From contig NC_044573.1 of the NCBI RefSeq assembly GCF_901933205.1, forward strand, positions 26,781,493-26,845,492: 64,000 bases of DNA, in the 5' to 3' direction. Under the pieces are notes generated by a model. It saw only the letters and a program-made list of their open reading frames with translations, ran no database searches and was not told where the DNA came from. Below are positions 1-11,600 of the stretch, in pieces. A program made the position numbers and the translations under genes. Numbering within the stretch: the stretch's first letter is position 1; every line of letters starts with the position of its first letter. The DNA comes from Camarhynchus parvulus (lineage: Eukaryota; Chordata; Aves; Passeriformes; Thraupidae).

Positions 1-1333
1 AATGTTTTTCATGACTCATATTCCAGGCAAAATGCCATTCATCCCAATAGAGTGAAACAGAGTCTATTTCCCTCCTATTAATTGTTCAGATAATTTTCTG
101 TACTTTCAAATAAATCTTACTGTTCTTCCAGCTATGTTCTAGCTGAGGACCTCATCACACTTTGGAGTTTCATGGATTAGACCTTGTGGCTTCACTGTGA
201 AGCATGGAAACACTAAGATTTGGGTTTTTCAGTTGAAAAATTCAGATATGGATAACATACAAATTTTTTTAATGGCTATAAACTGGTAAATGGACAGTGA
301 TCTGGTTAAGTATTTCTTTATTCCTTAGCTCCTTAGCCTGAGCTTAACTCTTACTTACTTGATGCATAAACAGGGTTTCTTAGATGAACATATGTGTAAA
401 ACTCACGCTTGTGGAAGTGAAAACTCTGGCATGGTATCACATAACCAGTTTAAGTTGGGAAGCAAAGTTAGGAAAGACAGTTCTGACACCCAGGGCCATT
501 CCAATGATCTATAATGGTACTGTATTGTGGGCTGGGAACACTGATGTGGTCTGTATCACACACTGACTTTATTTCTGTAAGCTGCTTGCCAACTCTAGAC
601 AATGAACATTCTTTTCACAGTGTGCTCATAGATGTACTCACCAGTTCATCCCTCTTCAGCCTGAACATCAATCTGAGAGCAGTAGCTGTTTATCTCAGTC
701 ATTCCTGATAGCTTTTGAAGAATTATGATGACTCTATTTCTAATCTCATACTGGGAGTGATGTAGTTGACCTGTGAATTATGTACCATTCAGGTATATCT
801 AGTGGATCTGTTGCTATTTTTTCTCTTCTCTCCTCTCACCTGCTATTAAAAAGGAGAAATAAACCCCATTTATTTGATGTTTTGCTTGCTACTGGGAAAG
901 TTTTGCTTATTGAGCATTGCAGCTCATTATCTGCAGTATCATTTAGTTTGAAGACTTCTGGCTTTGGGCTTGAGTTGTTGCTGTGTAGGTGGATTTGCAA
1001 GGACACCTAGAAATTGAAGTTAGCCTTTTGAAGCTACTGACAGATGATCTGCAGTGCCAATGGCAGGAAACAAGTCTCTGGCTGTGAAGGAGGGCTTGAG
1101 GAGAGGACTGCTCGACATTTGCTTGACATTTGGGCAACAAGGCTGCATTTGGCTCACAAATGCATTGGTATGTTCTAGCTTGTGCTCATCCCCCAGTTAG
1201 GAATTGTAGTCCTGTGTCAGTGGGGCTCACCTGTGTACTCAGGACTTCCCTGGATTTTGGGAGATGGTGTTGCAGCAATCAGTTGCACAGACAGGCATGA
1301 GGTGAAACTTGTGGTAGCTGGTTCTCGGACTGG

Positions 1334-1382
1334 GACTTCTAAAAAGAACAGACTTCTAAAAAGAGCAGACTTCTAAAAAGTC
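1334..1382. repeat. 17-bp tandem repeat, about 2.9 copies
   Basis: The unit GACTTCTAAAAAGARCA starts at 1334, 1351 and 1368 with an exact 17-bp period and almost no divergence. It is a small minisatellite in otherwise unique sequence, and no function is visible. Confidence 0.85.
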
Positions 1383-2797
1383 CTTATTTTTACATGAGAT
1401 CGCTAATGGATGGGTAACAGATTCATCTCCTGTCACTGGGCCTCTCTTTTAAAGAAAATATTTTACCTACCTTTGCAAAATGAGTCAAAATGAGACTGAA
1501 ATGACCTCACCCTAACTAGCTGACCTACACACACACACACATGCATTATAAATGACACAGTGCACCCAGTGGTCATGTGAAGTGAACTAATCTGCAGAGA
1601 AACTGCACAGGGAGTCATAGACTTACATAAGTTTCATAAGCAAAGCAAACCAAATTCCTGAAATATTTCACTGCAAACTGTTTTCCAATTTTTAATGGCA
1701 ACTATGAGTCTACTCTAAACCTTCTTAGTGTCTCCACACTGAAATTAGTGGAGATCAATCACCCAAATGTCAAATAGCCCCCTTCACTTTTGATTTATGA
1801 GTACATTTATGGATTGCATTAGTGCTTTTGGCTGCAGAATCAGAGCACAGGCTGAATGTTCAGCAGTCAATCCACCTTACTCATTGCCAAATCCTTTCCA
1901 ATGTCACATTTTCACGAGAGCTCACCTGGCCTTCACCAGTTGTCTGAATATGAGGGTTATGCTTTCATCCTTGATGTAAAACTTTAGTTTTATTATGTCT
2001 TCTGTGTCCAGTTGACCATGCCACCCAGATCATTCTGTATTACTGATCTGTCCTCATTCTTCACAACTCCTTCGACTTTGTTGTAGCTCCAGACATCATC
2101 ATCCATTAGGCAGAGATACATTGTTGTTTCCCCTTTGGAATGTTTGTCCCCACCACAGCTTCTGTACACAAGTTTGTTGAGGCAGTGCAGCTCTGGTAAA
2201 TGCTGGATGTACAAACAACAGAGACAAGGTGCCTTCTGTTTGCTCAGCCTGCTCTGTGCTGGGCTGCAGCACATTGTTCCTGTGTCCTGGGGTCAGCCGC
2301 TGGAGATGCACCTGTGGGCCGGTCATCCAGGAGGAACTTCCTTTCTTCGTGTACATGGTGCTGCCACAGGACACACAGAGACTGCACTATGGAGGCATTC
2401 CAGCCTGGTTTCCAGGGAGGAATTTTTCATCAAGTGTGGAGCCAAGGATCCTTCCTAAAGACTTAGATCAGAAGGCTTTAAGAAACAGTACTTTTCTCCA
2501 CTGAGAGGATGGACTCTCTGTCCAGTTATATTGATATCTATGAGAGGTTCCTTAGGAGAATCCTTCTGAATGCAGGATCGGGATCTAACACCTGTGCTGA
2601 CAGATAGCTGCATGAACTGGGCACTTTCCCCAAGACTCAGATAGTTCCATGCTTCTTGCATATCCTTGGCAGACAGACATTCCAGAGCTCTGACTGAGTA
2701 CAAACAGGAAAATCTGGACTGGGAAAATTGAACAGTGTCAATAGCTTGAAACAATAGAGTATTAGGATAGAAATGCTAATGAGGTATCAAATATTCC

Positions 2798-2814
2798 TTT
2801 TTTTTTTTTTTTTT
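2798..2814. repeat. Poly(T) run, T17
   Basis: An uninterrupted run of 17 T residues. On the - strand this could be the poly(A) tail of a decayed retroposed copy, but I recognise no source gene on the expected side and see no flanking duplication. Confidence 0.8.
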
Positions 2815-5289
2815 GCCTTTCTTGTTGTTAATTTAATAACAGTTTTCCTGCAAACTATCGGTATCGTAGTCTCACAGATAACAGTTTCATACAAACTGCC
2901 TCAAGAAGTATGATACTGGCTTGAAAAATGGCTACAGATTTCTCCCTAAATATTGCTGTAAAGCAGTATGCAGAGGATATTATGCATTTCTGATTTAAAG
3001 TTGGGGTAATTAGTTTCTCGTTCCCGAGAATTTGGTTGTATAGTGAGACCAGTAAGCATATAGAATGAGCAAATATAAAATTTTCTATCCAAGAAAACAC
3101 TAGGTCCGTTCTAATAACATCCCTGTATTGAAACTTCATGCCTGAGTTGCTGTTCTCTCTGGGTACTCCAACAATAATTTAGCTGTGACTTGGGTTACTT
3201 GGGTTAGTATCCTCTTGTACAGATTTTTTTCCCTGTCACTTCCTTGGTAGTGAGACATTCTAAGAATAGATTTTGAACTAATTCAGAAATACAGAATGAC
3301 CAAACTACACCATTATTGCCAGTAAATTTAGTATTTTCATTGCTTTTCTTTATATGTGAACCCTTGGCACCATCTAGTGTTTGAAAATGCAGACCAGTTC
3401 TCAACCACTGAGTACAGAACATCACTACAAAGAGCTTTCAACCAAAATAAAAGCTAACAGTGCTCTGAACCATCACCTAATTAATTTCACACAACTGTGT
3501 TTTTCCAGTTACCAAATAAAAATATAGCAGACCAGGATACAGAAAAGACTTTCTGTGCTTGTGATTTCTCTTGTCTCTCCCGTGACATTACAGTGGAACT
3601 AGTAGATCACGTCATGTCAGAAAAGGACCTCTGCATGCCCACTAGTGGCAAATGCGCTGTACTCTTCATGGAGGTATGATGTTAGATAAATCTTCAAGCA
3701 CAGCCTGGATGGAGAAAATTACCTTCTGCTTCTGCTCTAGATTAGAGCTGTTCTGCAGCTTCTGACCCAACCATAACAGCAGCCCTTTGCATTCCACATT
3801 TAGCTGCTAATTATTCCTCTTTCTAGGGATTGATGTTTACCTTCTGGTTCTTGTGTGAAGTTTGGCAGAACCAAAGATACATATAAATTTATGTATTAGT
3901 ACACATGCCACTCTGCAAAAATCTGCCAGCAAAACATTTCTGTCAACAGTTTGCATTTCACGAGTTTGCTACCAAAGTATTTGTTTTAGTAAGATGAGTA
4001 AAGCGTGTATTGTTTTAGCATAGCATTCTATGGCTGCTAACAAAGCTGAGACACCACAGTCTCTGATTTCTGGTACCTCAGGGCCATTACTTGCAGCAGC
4101 TGAGTGAAAAGATCTGTGTGAAATGTACAGTGTGGCTAGCCAAGTGTGAAAGGGAAAAATTGCTGTGACAGCAAATTGCACTTCCTTCTACATGCTGTGA
4201 GAAATGTGGGCAGGCAAAACAAAAATTGACATCCCTTTGTCAGTTTATGCCAGGCCAATGAAAGCTGGGGAGAGGAGATACAATTTTTAACTGATAGCTT
4301 TGTCTTGTTCTTGTGACTCAAGCTGCTGGTTATTGAGGTATTGCCAGAAATGGCTGGGAAAAGACAATCTGCTATAGATAACTAGAGCTAGAGGCAGAAA
4401 ATGTGTGGAAGACAGAAAACAGAGAGGATATTCAGCATTTAAACTAAATTTTATGGATTCTCATACATATAGTGAATTTTGTTATGCATGGAACAGATTA
4501 TGAGTGCTTTTCTGGAAAAGTAATCAGCTTGACTAGAGAGTCTGGCCCATCATTAAGGAAATAATTGTGATTGCCTTTACATGGCTGTCAGATAATTTGA
4601 CAGCTGGCCTAAGGCTGACCTAGTCACTCCTCACTGATCAGTGGAGAGAGGCAGCACATTCAGGAGATGATTCATATCTCATCTCTAAGACATTTGTTTT
4701 GTCATGGGGTGAATCCAGGCTTGAAAGGTAGTTCTTTTTTTCCCCATACTACAGAAGAAACCAGAAGGGGCTTACACATGACACCAGTTGAGATGTCAGG
4801 TGGGATGAACCCTCTGCTAATCTGGAGGTGGAAGCAAGGTGAGAAGAAGCTCCCTGAAGAAAAGCACACCATTAGAGATGTGAATTCCCTCCTCTGGGCT
4901 TTCTTCAGCACACAGAGGGTGAAAGGAATAGGCACGACAGTCTTGAAACCCATGACCTCTAAGTATGTCAACTGACCTGCATGTGCTTGACGTCTCTGTT
5001 CCCCACTGCCCTCTACCCACAGACTCCATTTACTTTTGTTTCAGTCCGTTTTTATTGTATTAAATGATCTGATGAATGTTAGGATTTACTCCTAAAACCA
5101 GGAGCAGGAACAAGCCTTTCTCAGGGACTCATGGTGCCTAGGTCTCTGTGCAAACCATCTGACAGCCTTATCCTTGAACTGCCTAGTTGGGTTGTGGCTG
5201 GTGGATACAGGCCCTGAGGCCCTCTTCCCTCACAGCTGTCACAACATGATGGGATCTACCCCATGATCCACCCTCATGTGTCCCTCAGA

Positions 5290-5475
5290 GTCAGCTCAGA
5301 CCCTTAAGCAGGGCTCGCCACAGCCCTCTCTGCAGTGAAGCACCCTGGGTTACGTGGGTCACAAGCTGAACACGAGTCACTGACGTGGCAGGATTGCAAA
5401 ACCAGCAATGTTCTGAGAAGTTTTAATAACAGGACCACACATAAGCTAAAGAAGATAATTTCTGGGGTCTGTTTG
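5290..5475 (+). mobile_element. Decayed CR1 LINE fragment
   Basis: Around 5357-5470 the sequence GTGGGTCACAAGCTGAACAC, followed by a GCAAAACCAGCAATGTTCTG stretch, resembles a characteristic part of the 3' half of CR1 LINEs (the 'gtgggtcacaagctgaacatgag' region and the following 'gcaaaaaaagcaaac..attctggg' region). The match is recalled from the family consensus and is divergent, so the element is old and truncated at both ends. The left boundary is approximate: the GC-richer stretch from about 5100 could belong to the same insertion. Confidence 0.5.
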
Positions 5476-7700
5476 GCACTGTGATTTTCCTTCCACATCT
5501 GGAATAGGGAGCCACATTTTGAGCACTGTGTTTTTAAAAGAATGGAAAACTAGAGAGAGCTGAGAGAAAAGTTGACAGGCAGTTCAGAAACCCTGAGCTG
5601 TGAGAAAGGATAGAAGGAATTTAGGCTGAAAAAAAAGAGGAAACTGAGACAAGGGAAATTATAGGAATCTGCTGAGTATGTTTTCAGTTTCTATGAAACT
5701 GATTCAGCTGGCTTTGTACTTTGCAGGATTTGCAGGTACAAAGTTAAGAAATAATTACCTTAGTTTGTAACCAGATTTGGATTAGCAATTAGAAAAAATG
5801 TCAGGTTAGAAGGGCAATGAAGTAGCATGAGGGAATGCTGCTTGTGATTACTGCAAAATCACCTTAACTAGCAGTTGTTAATAAATAAGTATCTGTCAGG
5901 AATAGCATGATTGACATTATTCTGTGCTGATGCTGGAGCATGGAGTAAATGATACCAGCTTCCAGCTATAGATCTCTAGTCTTGTTAATGCTGTTAAACT
6001 TCAGGAAAACCTGTGTTTACTTTGCTCAGATGGAGTGACAGCTATACATGACCTTTCCCATCAATTTAACAATCTGCCTACCCTTTTTCCCCCCCCTAGA
6101 GCTGGCATGCCTTGGCTGCCTCTGGATGTGCAAATTGCAGTGGTGGCAGGAGGCCCCTTGTGCCTAACTATGAACCTGTCTTGGACAATGACCGTGCTGC
6201 CTTTGTCCATCCATTTCTCACTTCTGTCCCAGATCACTGCACTCATTCTCATCAGAACAAAGGTAATCTGAGCTAATTCAGAAGTGTGCACTCATACTCT
6301 GTTTTGTGTCATACACAGATCATGGCATGGGGTTTAGCCACTGTATTGCTTTGTCTCAGTAAAGAGACAGTAAGAACCAAATGCAGTTAACCTATTTAAA
6401 TGTTTGTATCACAAGTATTTTTAAAGTACAAAGCAATATAGAATGTAAGGTCCTGTGAAGAATACATTCCTCACTGAGGTATGTGTGCCATGTAGGAAGC
6501 ACAGGGGCAGGAGTATATACTTTATTGTAAAGTGATTAGGAACTTCACTAGCTGCCCAGAAATCTGAAAGACAAAAATTAGCTTTTTTTATCTGATGCAG
6601 AAACAGAAGAGAGGGGCAGGGGGGAAGGTTACTAATGTTGAGTGTACATTAACAAGATGCAATGGAGCCTTAAGAATGGAACATTTCATATGTTCCAATT
6701 TATTTGCTTAACACAGCTCTTTTCTAGAGAGACCATGCCTCCAACACAGAATGTATATATCAGAATTCAGTATTAAAAAGGATCTCATACCTCACCTCCT
6801 GAGGTGTTTATAATTGTCAGTCATCCTGTAGATTTTACTGCTGATAGGAAAAAGAGAACAGTTTATTGTCTTACTGTTTCTTGAAGGTTTTATGTGCCTG
6901 GACTCATTAAACAATGACCTTGTCAGATTGTCAGATAAGAGCTGAACAAAGGAGGATAACATAGCAGTTCTAGCAGTTTCGTTGTATGGTATTTTAAACA
7001 GTAAGCTGTAATATTTAATAAACCAAATACACAGACTTCCAAGTGGCAGGAGAGATAAGTAATGGAATAGCTAAAAGTACATCTGGTAGGATAGTTTCTT
7101 CCCTTTCTGTCATCTCTAAGGAATGTTCCCAAGACAATAAACTTGGGATTCAACTGGAAAAATGGTAATTGTTTTCCACTCCTGTCATCATGAAACTGAA
7201 GACAGAGCAAAGCATTTAACTCCTTTTATCACAACCACAGATGTCTGTAGTGTTCCCCACACCCCTCATCCCCCCAGATTGTTTGCTTAGTGTTTGTATT
7301 CAGGAAATTTAACACTCTAGCATAGGTATATGCAGTGTACAGGCAACCTGAATGTTCATGAGTGTAAAAAAAATTACAGAATTATTACCTAGGGTCGACT
7401 GTAGCTGCATGTTACATTCCATGCCCTTTATTTCAAGTTGACCACTCAACAAGATTACAGCTGGCAAAAAATTAGGACCGGGAGGGATGTATTCAAAGTT
7501 CAGGAAAAACTTTGCAGCTATAATAGTTCAGATTCTGGCAAATTCCATCAAATATTTCAAGGAAAGAGAAACTCCTTCCTGAAGTACACACTGTGGAAAC
7601 ACTGAGGTTCAATTGCCTAATCAGAAGTATCTGTTGTCTTCTTAAACACTAAGCAGACTCCAGCTGCTGCTGCAAAAGGGCTTAGAACACCTGTAAGTCA
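5476..7700. other. Intergenic DNA, no gene recognised
   Basis: AT-rich, with no convincing coding frame and no repeat I recognise. The only notable stretch is 6100-6262. It is preceded by a pyrimidine tract ending in TAG and followed by AAAG|GTAATC, and stays open in one frame. It is treated as a weak exon candidate under findings. Confidence 0.55.
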
Positions 7701-8635
7701 TTCCAGAATTTTCTTTTTTTTCAATTTCATTTCATTTCATTTCACTTTGTTCCTTGATTTCTTGTTTGATAAAGAATTTTCATTTCATGAAAGGAAATGA
7801 AATCTTAAGATTTCTATGAGTATACTTTCACTAACTTTCAGTTTATCCCATTCCATTCCATTCCATTCCATTCCATTCCATTCCATTCCATTCCATTCCA
7901 TTCCATTCCATTCCATTCCATTCCTATAACTTTTCCTAAGAGTTATCTTCTTTTTTAGTTTCATTTATTTAATTCAATTTCCTTTCCTGCCTTTTCATTA
8001 CACTTCGTTCCTTGATTTCTCCTTTTATTTCCTTTCATTAAATTAAAATTCTTCATTTCATTTTCTTTCATGAAATGAAATCTCAAGATTTTAGTGAGTA
8101 TCATTTCATTAAGGTTAGGGTCATTACACTGCACTTCATTCCATTTCATTAAAAAAAACTTCTAAGAATTTTCCTTTTTTTCCTATTTTCATTCCATTCA
8201 TTCCATTTCCTCTCCTGTCTTTTCATTTCAATTCATTCCTTCTTTTCTCATCTCATTTCCTTTCATGAAATGAAGAATTTTTATGAAAAAAACCATGAAA
8301 TTTTGAGATTTTCATAATTTCATAAAAGTTTGGGTCATTTCACTGGACTAGCATCCATTCCATTGTGTTTAATTGTTTTCATTTCAGAATTTTCCTTTTT
8401 TCCAGTTTCATTTAATTACATTTTATTTCCTTTCCTCTCTTTTTCTTTCATTTATTAATTTCTCATTTAATTTCCCTTTATGAAAATTCTTTATTTGTAT
8501 GAAAGCAAATGATATCTCAATATTTCCATGAGTACAGTTTCATTACATTTCTGTTCATTTCACTGCACTTCAGTTAATTCCTTCTATTTAATTGTTTTCA
8601 CTTCATTCCAGAACTTTCTTTTTTTCACACTAACC
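7701..8635. repeat. About 220-bp tandem repeat, ~4 diverged units (satellite-like)
   Basis: A landmark of GAATTTTCCTTTTTTYC type recurs at 7706, 7940, 8166, 8387 and 8611, giving periods of 234, 226, 221 and 224. A second landmark, a hairpin-like TTTCATGAAATGAAA followed by a TGAGTA or TTTCAT stretch, recurs at about 8095, 8311 and 8529. A third, GGGTCATT.CACTG, recurs near 8119, 8332 and 8551. The + strand is strongly T/C-rich and the motif CATTTCATT is ubiquitous. Unit 1 differs: it has lost roughly 40 bp and gained a 76-bp ATTCC expansion. Reading frames here (for example on the - strand at 7961-8149) are artefacts of the low-complexity composition. Confidence 0.85.
7849..7924. repeat. Perfect (ATTCC)n microsatellite, about 15 copies
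   Basis: Seventy-six bases of uninterrupted CATTC/ATTCC pentamer with no mismatch. It sits inside the first unit of the ~220-bp tandem repeat, at the point where other units carry one or two CATTCC copies, so it probably arose by slippage from that seed. Such a pure tract is expected to be length-polymorphic. The same pentamer (GGAAT on the other strand) is the monomer of human satellites II and III. The overlap of units also creates repeated CATTCCA, the TEAD (MCAT) binding motif. Confidence 0.95.
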
Positions 8636-11600
8636 TTTAAACAAGTCTGGGGCTGCAGCTGAGATGCCCAGCCCCATGCATGGCCCTGAAAAGTGTGGAG
8701 GCAGCATTATTATTTAAAAAAGGCAAATCTGTAAGGAGAGACAAGGTAAATAATTGTCTTAACAATGAGCTTTATTTTGAAAAAATACAGTGGTCTGAGA
8801 AACAATTTCATATGATGTCATTCTAAATCCTAAAATCACATTACAGCACTGTAAAGCTGACTGGCATTTAACTGTAATGGATCTGTAACACTAAGATGAA
8901 TTTATTTGAAGAAATATTAGAAATGCCAGGACAATTAATGTAGTTACAATGGTCTCTACTCTCTTGCTAAGCCCCAAAGTCCTCCCTGCTGACTTTGTCT
9001 CCAAAATAAATGTTAGCAATAATGGAGGCTAATACCACCTTACAAAGCTGTAAGATCATATATCATCAGAAAGGGGAATTCTTTTCCAATGAAAATAGAA
9101 AAAGATTTTCACATTCTCAAATGTCTTAGCTTTTGGCATGTGGAGTAAAACCAACTCTTTTTGAAAAATAAAGCATTATTTTATGGAAAACTTATGTTCC
9201 TTCAGAGCCTAGGAGCTATAATAAGATACTTTCTTTAAATCAATGCAACTCTTAAAACAATAATGCAACTCATATGTTTTCTAAGCCAAATTTAATTAGT
9301 TTTCATAAATATCTCAACAAAAGCAGTAAGTCTTTCTAGGAAGCAAACATATGATAGGAGAACCCACAACTTTTTTCAGTCTTTCCACTGTAGATGAGAG
9401 CAGTCAATAAAAATTGAAAAGCATTCCAGAGGTAGAAAAATGTGTTGTGACAGAATGAGTGGCACATGGGAATCCTGCAGCCAGTGTCAGTGCTGTTACA
9501 GTGTTGTGCCAGTACTGCTCTGTCAGGAGCAGAAAGGAATTACTACATAAAAATAATAAAAGTTGTCAGATGTGTTCAAATTATAGATGAATTATATGGA
9601 AAACCTTTACCTTAAAAAATAGAAAGCAAAGTTTGAAGATCTTGGGAGATAATTTGAAGGTCCTTTAAGCCTCTCTAACCCTGCTTTTTGTGCACATGAA
9701 CATATTTACTGTTCCTCCTGTGCAGGAGGACTCCTCAAGAACATGGCCTTTTTCTGTATGTCCCTTAATAACTTCATTTATTCATAAGCCCTGCAGCCAG
9801 AAAGACTCATTGCAGATCAGCTTGTCTTATTCTGGCATGGTAGGGGCAGCTGGATTTCACTAATCAAGCCCAGCACTTCCAGTAGAAACACACCCAGCCT
9901 GGCTTTTGAAATGGCAAATGCCAAGGGATCCACAGGCCAGCCTTCTCCAGTTTCCCTGAAACCCTCAAGGTAAACCCAAGGGCTCTGGCCCCAAAAAAGA
10001 AGGGAGTTTACCTGTGTGGAGTTGGTGGGAAGTATTCTCTCAGTGTCCCTCTTAGTGAAGGGAAGGTCCATTTATTGGGACAGGATTTTTTTAACTTACC
10101 TGCAGAAGCCTAGAATGAAATCTACAGAGCTGGATAAGAGTAGACTGTTAAAAATTCAAAAAGAATGAAAACTCCTTTTCAAACTTTTCAATTTTGACAA
10201 TATTTACTTCAGATCACAGAAGTCATGTCAGCAAACCAAGTATTTTTTTCTGTCAGAGAATCTCAAATCACACAGCAGTGCTAAATGAACAGAAAATAAG
10301 AAGAATAATTTCTGTGTCCTTTTCTTGGCTCAGTTAATTGTAAAACACATTTCAGCCATATTACAGAAAGGCCTCTGAACAGATTATGAATCTGCCAAAT
10401 TTTAGGCCCAAGGAAGGGGAAAATGTTTAAGACATCTACAGCTAATCCCTCATATTAGAGAGAGTTTGATTGCTGCACCAGTAGCTATCAACTTGTTCCA
10501 ATAGCATCCTCATTCTATACTGTGGGAAAGGATGGCCAAGGCAGTCAAAGAGATTTCCAATTCATTCAAATTTGAAGGGAAAATTTTAAAAAAATCAATT
10601 GTCTTTATTTTACAGTGTAATGGATTTCTGCAGTCCTTTGTGAAACACCTGAATTTATCAATGTAAATTCAGACCACACTTGTAAAAGATCTGATAACTT
10701 TGTCACCATTCTGAAAGCAAAGTTTAAACACTAATAGGAATTAACATCCTCCTGACAATATGAGCACCGTGCTGCTGGCTGCACATTAAAGCAAAAATTT
10801 TGTTCTTACGTGAACTAAGGCACCACAACTCCAGACCAGTCAGCAGGGATCTCTGGATCTACTGTGAAAAAGAGGACAGAGCCTACTCCTGAATCAGTTC
10901 ATTGCTTTCTGCTCTGCATGTGCAGAAATCATAAAGAGGAGCCTTTAGATGATTTTAATAGAACACTTGGTAAAGAGTTAAGTCTGTTCTAAGACACCGC
11001 TTACATTTGTAAGGGAAAAGAATAATAGAAAGGAAATTATCTTATGGAAAGACAAGTGAAGCTATATAGAAATCCACATTATCACTATTAAATAAAAATA
11101 ATATTTTAACTTATTGAGACATGAAGCTGTATAAATACTGGAGCAGGGTGAAAGGCATTCCACTATTGTGAAGGAGTTACAGAGACTTCAGAAAACAAAT
11201 GCACGGTTGTGAAAGTTCGTATCTGAACTTGCTATCTCGATACTGTCCATCACAAATATACAGCAAGTATTGGGAGGACAAAAAAGAAATCCATGACAAG
11301 AATTATTCCTGTTTTTTGAAAAAATTATGTCTGCTGTGACATAATCTGTTAACTTTTAGTGTTTAGTACCTTTAAATCAGAATGAGAAGCTAATGCAATC
11401 CACCAAGAAACTCAGCTAACAGCCTTCCAGCAACTCACTACCAAAACTGGAAAAAAAAAAAAAGAAGGCAGAGTTAAACTGAAACACTGACAAAACTGAG
11501 TTCCCAGTAATATGAAAAAAGAGAGCCAAAGTGATATTCCAGATGGAGATTATTTGGATTTACAGCAGTGAACTGTGTAAAACTAAAGAAATGGTAATAA

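Larger units (their letters stand above)
1..5289. other. Intergenic DNA, no gene recognised
   Basis: AT-rich unique-looking sequence. The open frames are short (at most 107 codons), mostly overlap each other on both strands, and resemble no family I know. It contains a 17-bp tandem repeat near 1.34 kb, a short AC run at 1527-1541, a T17 run at 2798-2814 and one exon-like stretch at 3509-3673 (see findings). I looked for the neighbour expected from vertebrate synteny (CRIPT, upstream of SOCS5 in mammals) and saw no match to its coding sequence. Confidence 0.6.

Noticed and set aside
2135..2504. Three overlapping open frames of 88-107 codons as a possible gene
   Set aside because: All three frames are open together, none resembles a known family, and no splice signals single one out.
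3638..3649. CCACTAGTGGCA as a CTCF site
   Set aside because: One base shorter than the CTCF core; it is better explained as a chance palindrome CCACTAGTGG.
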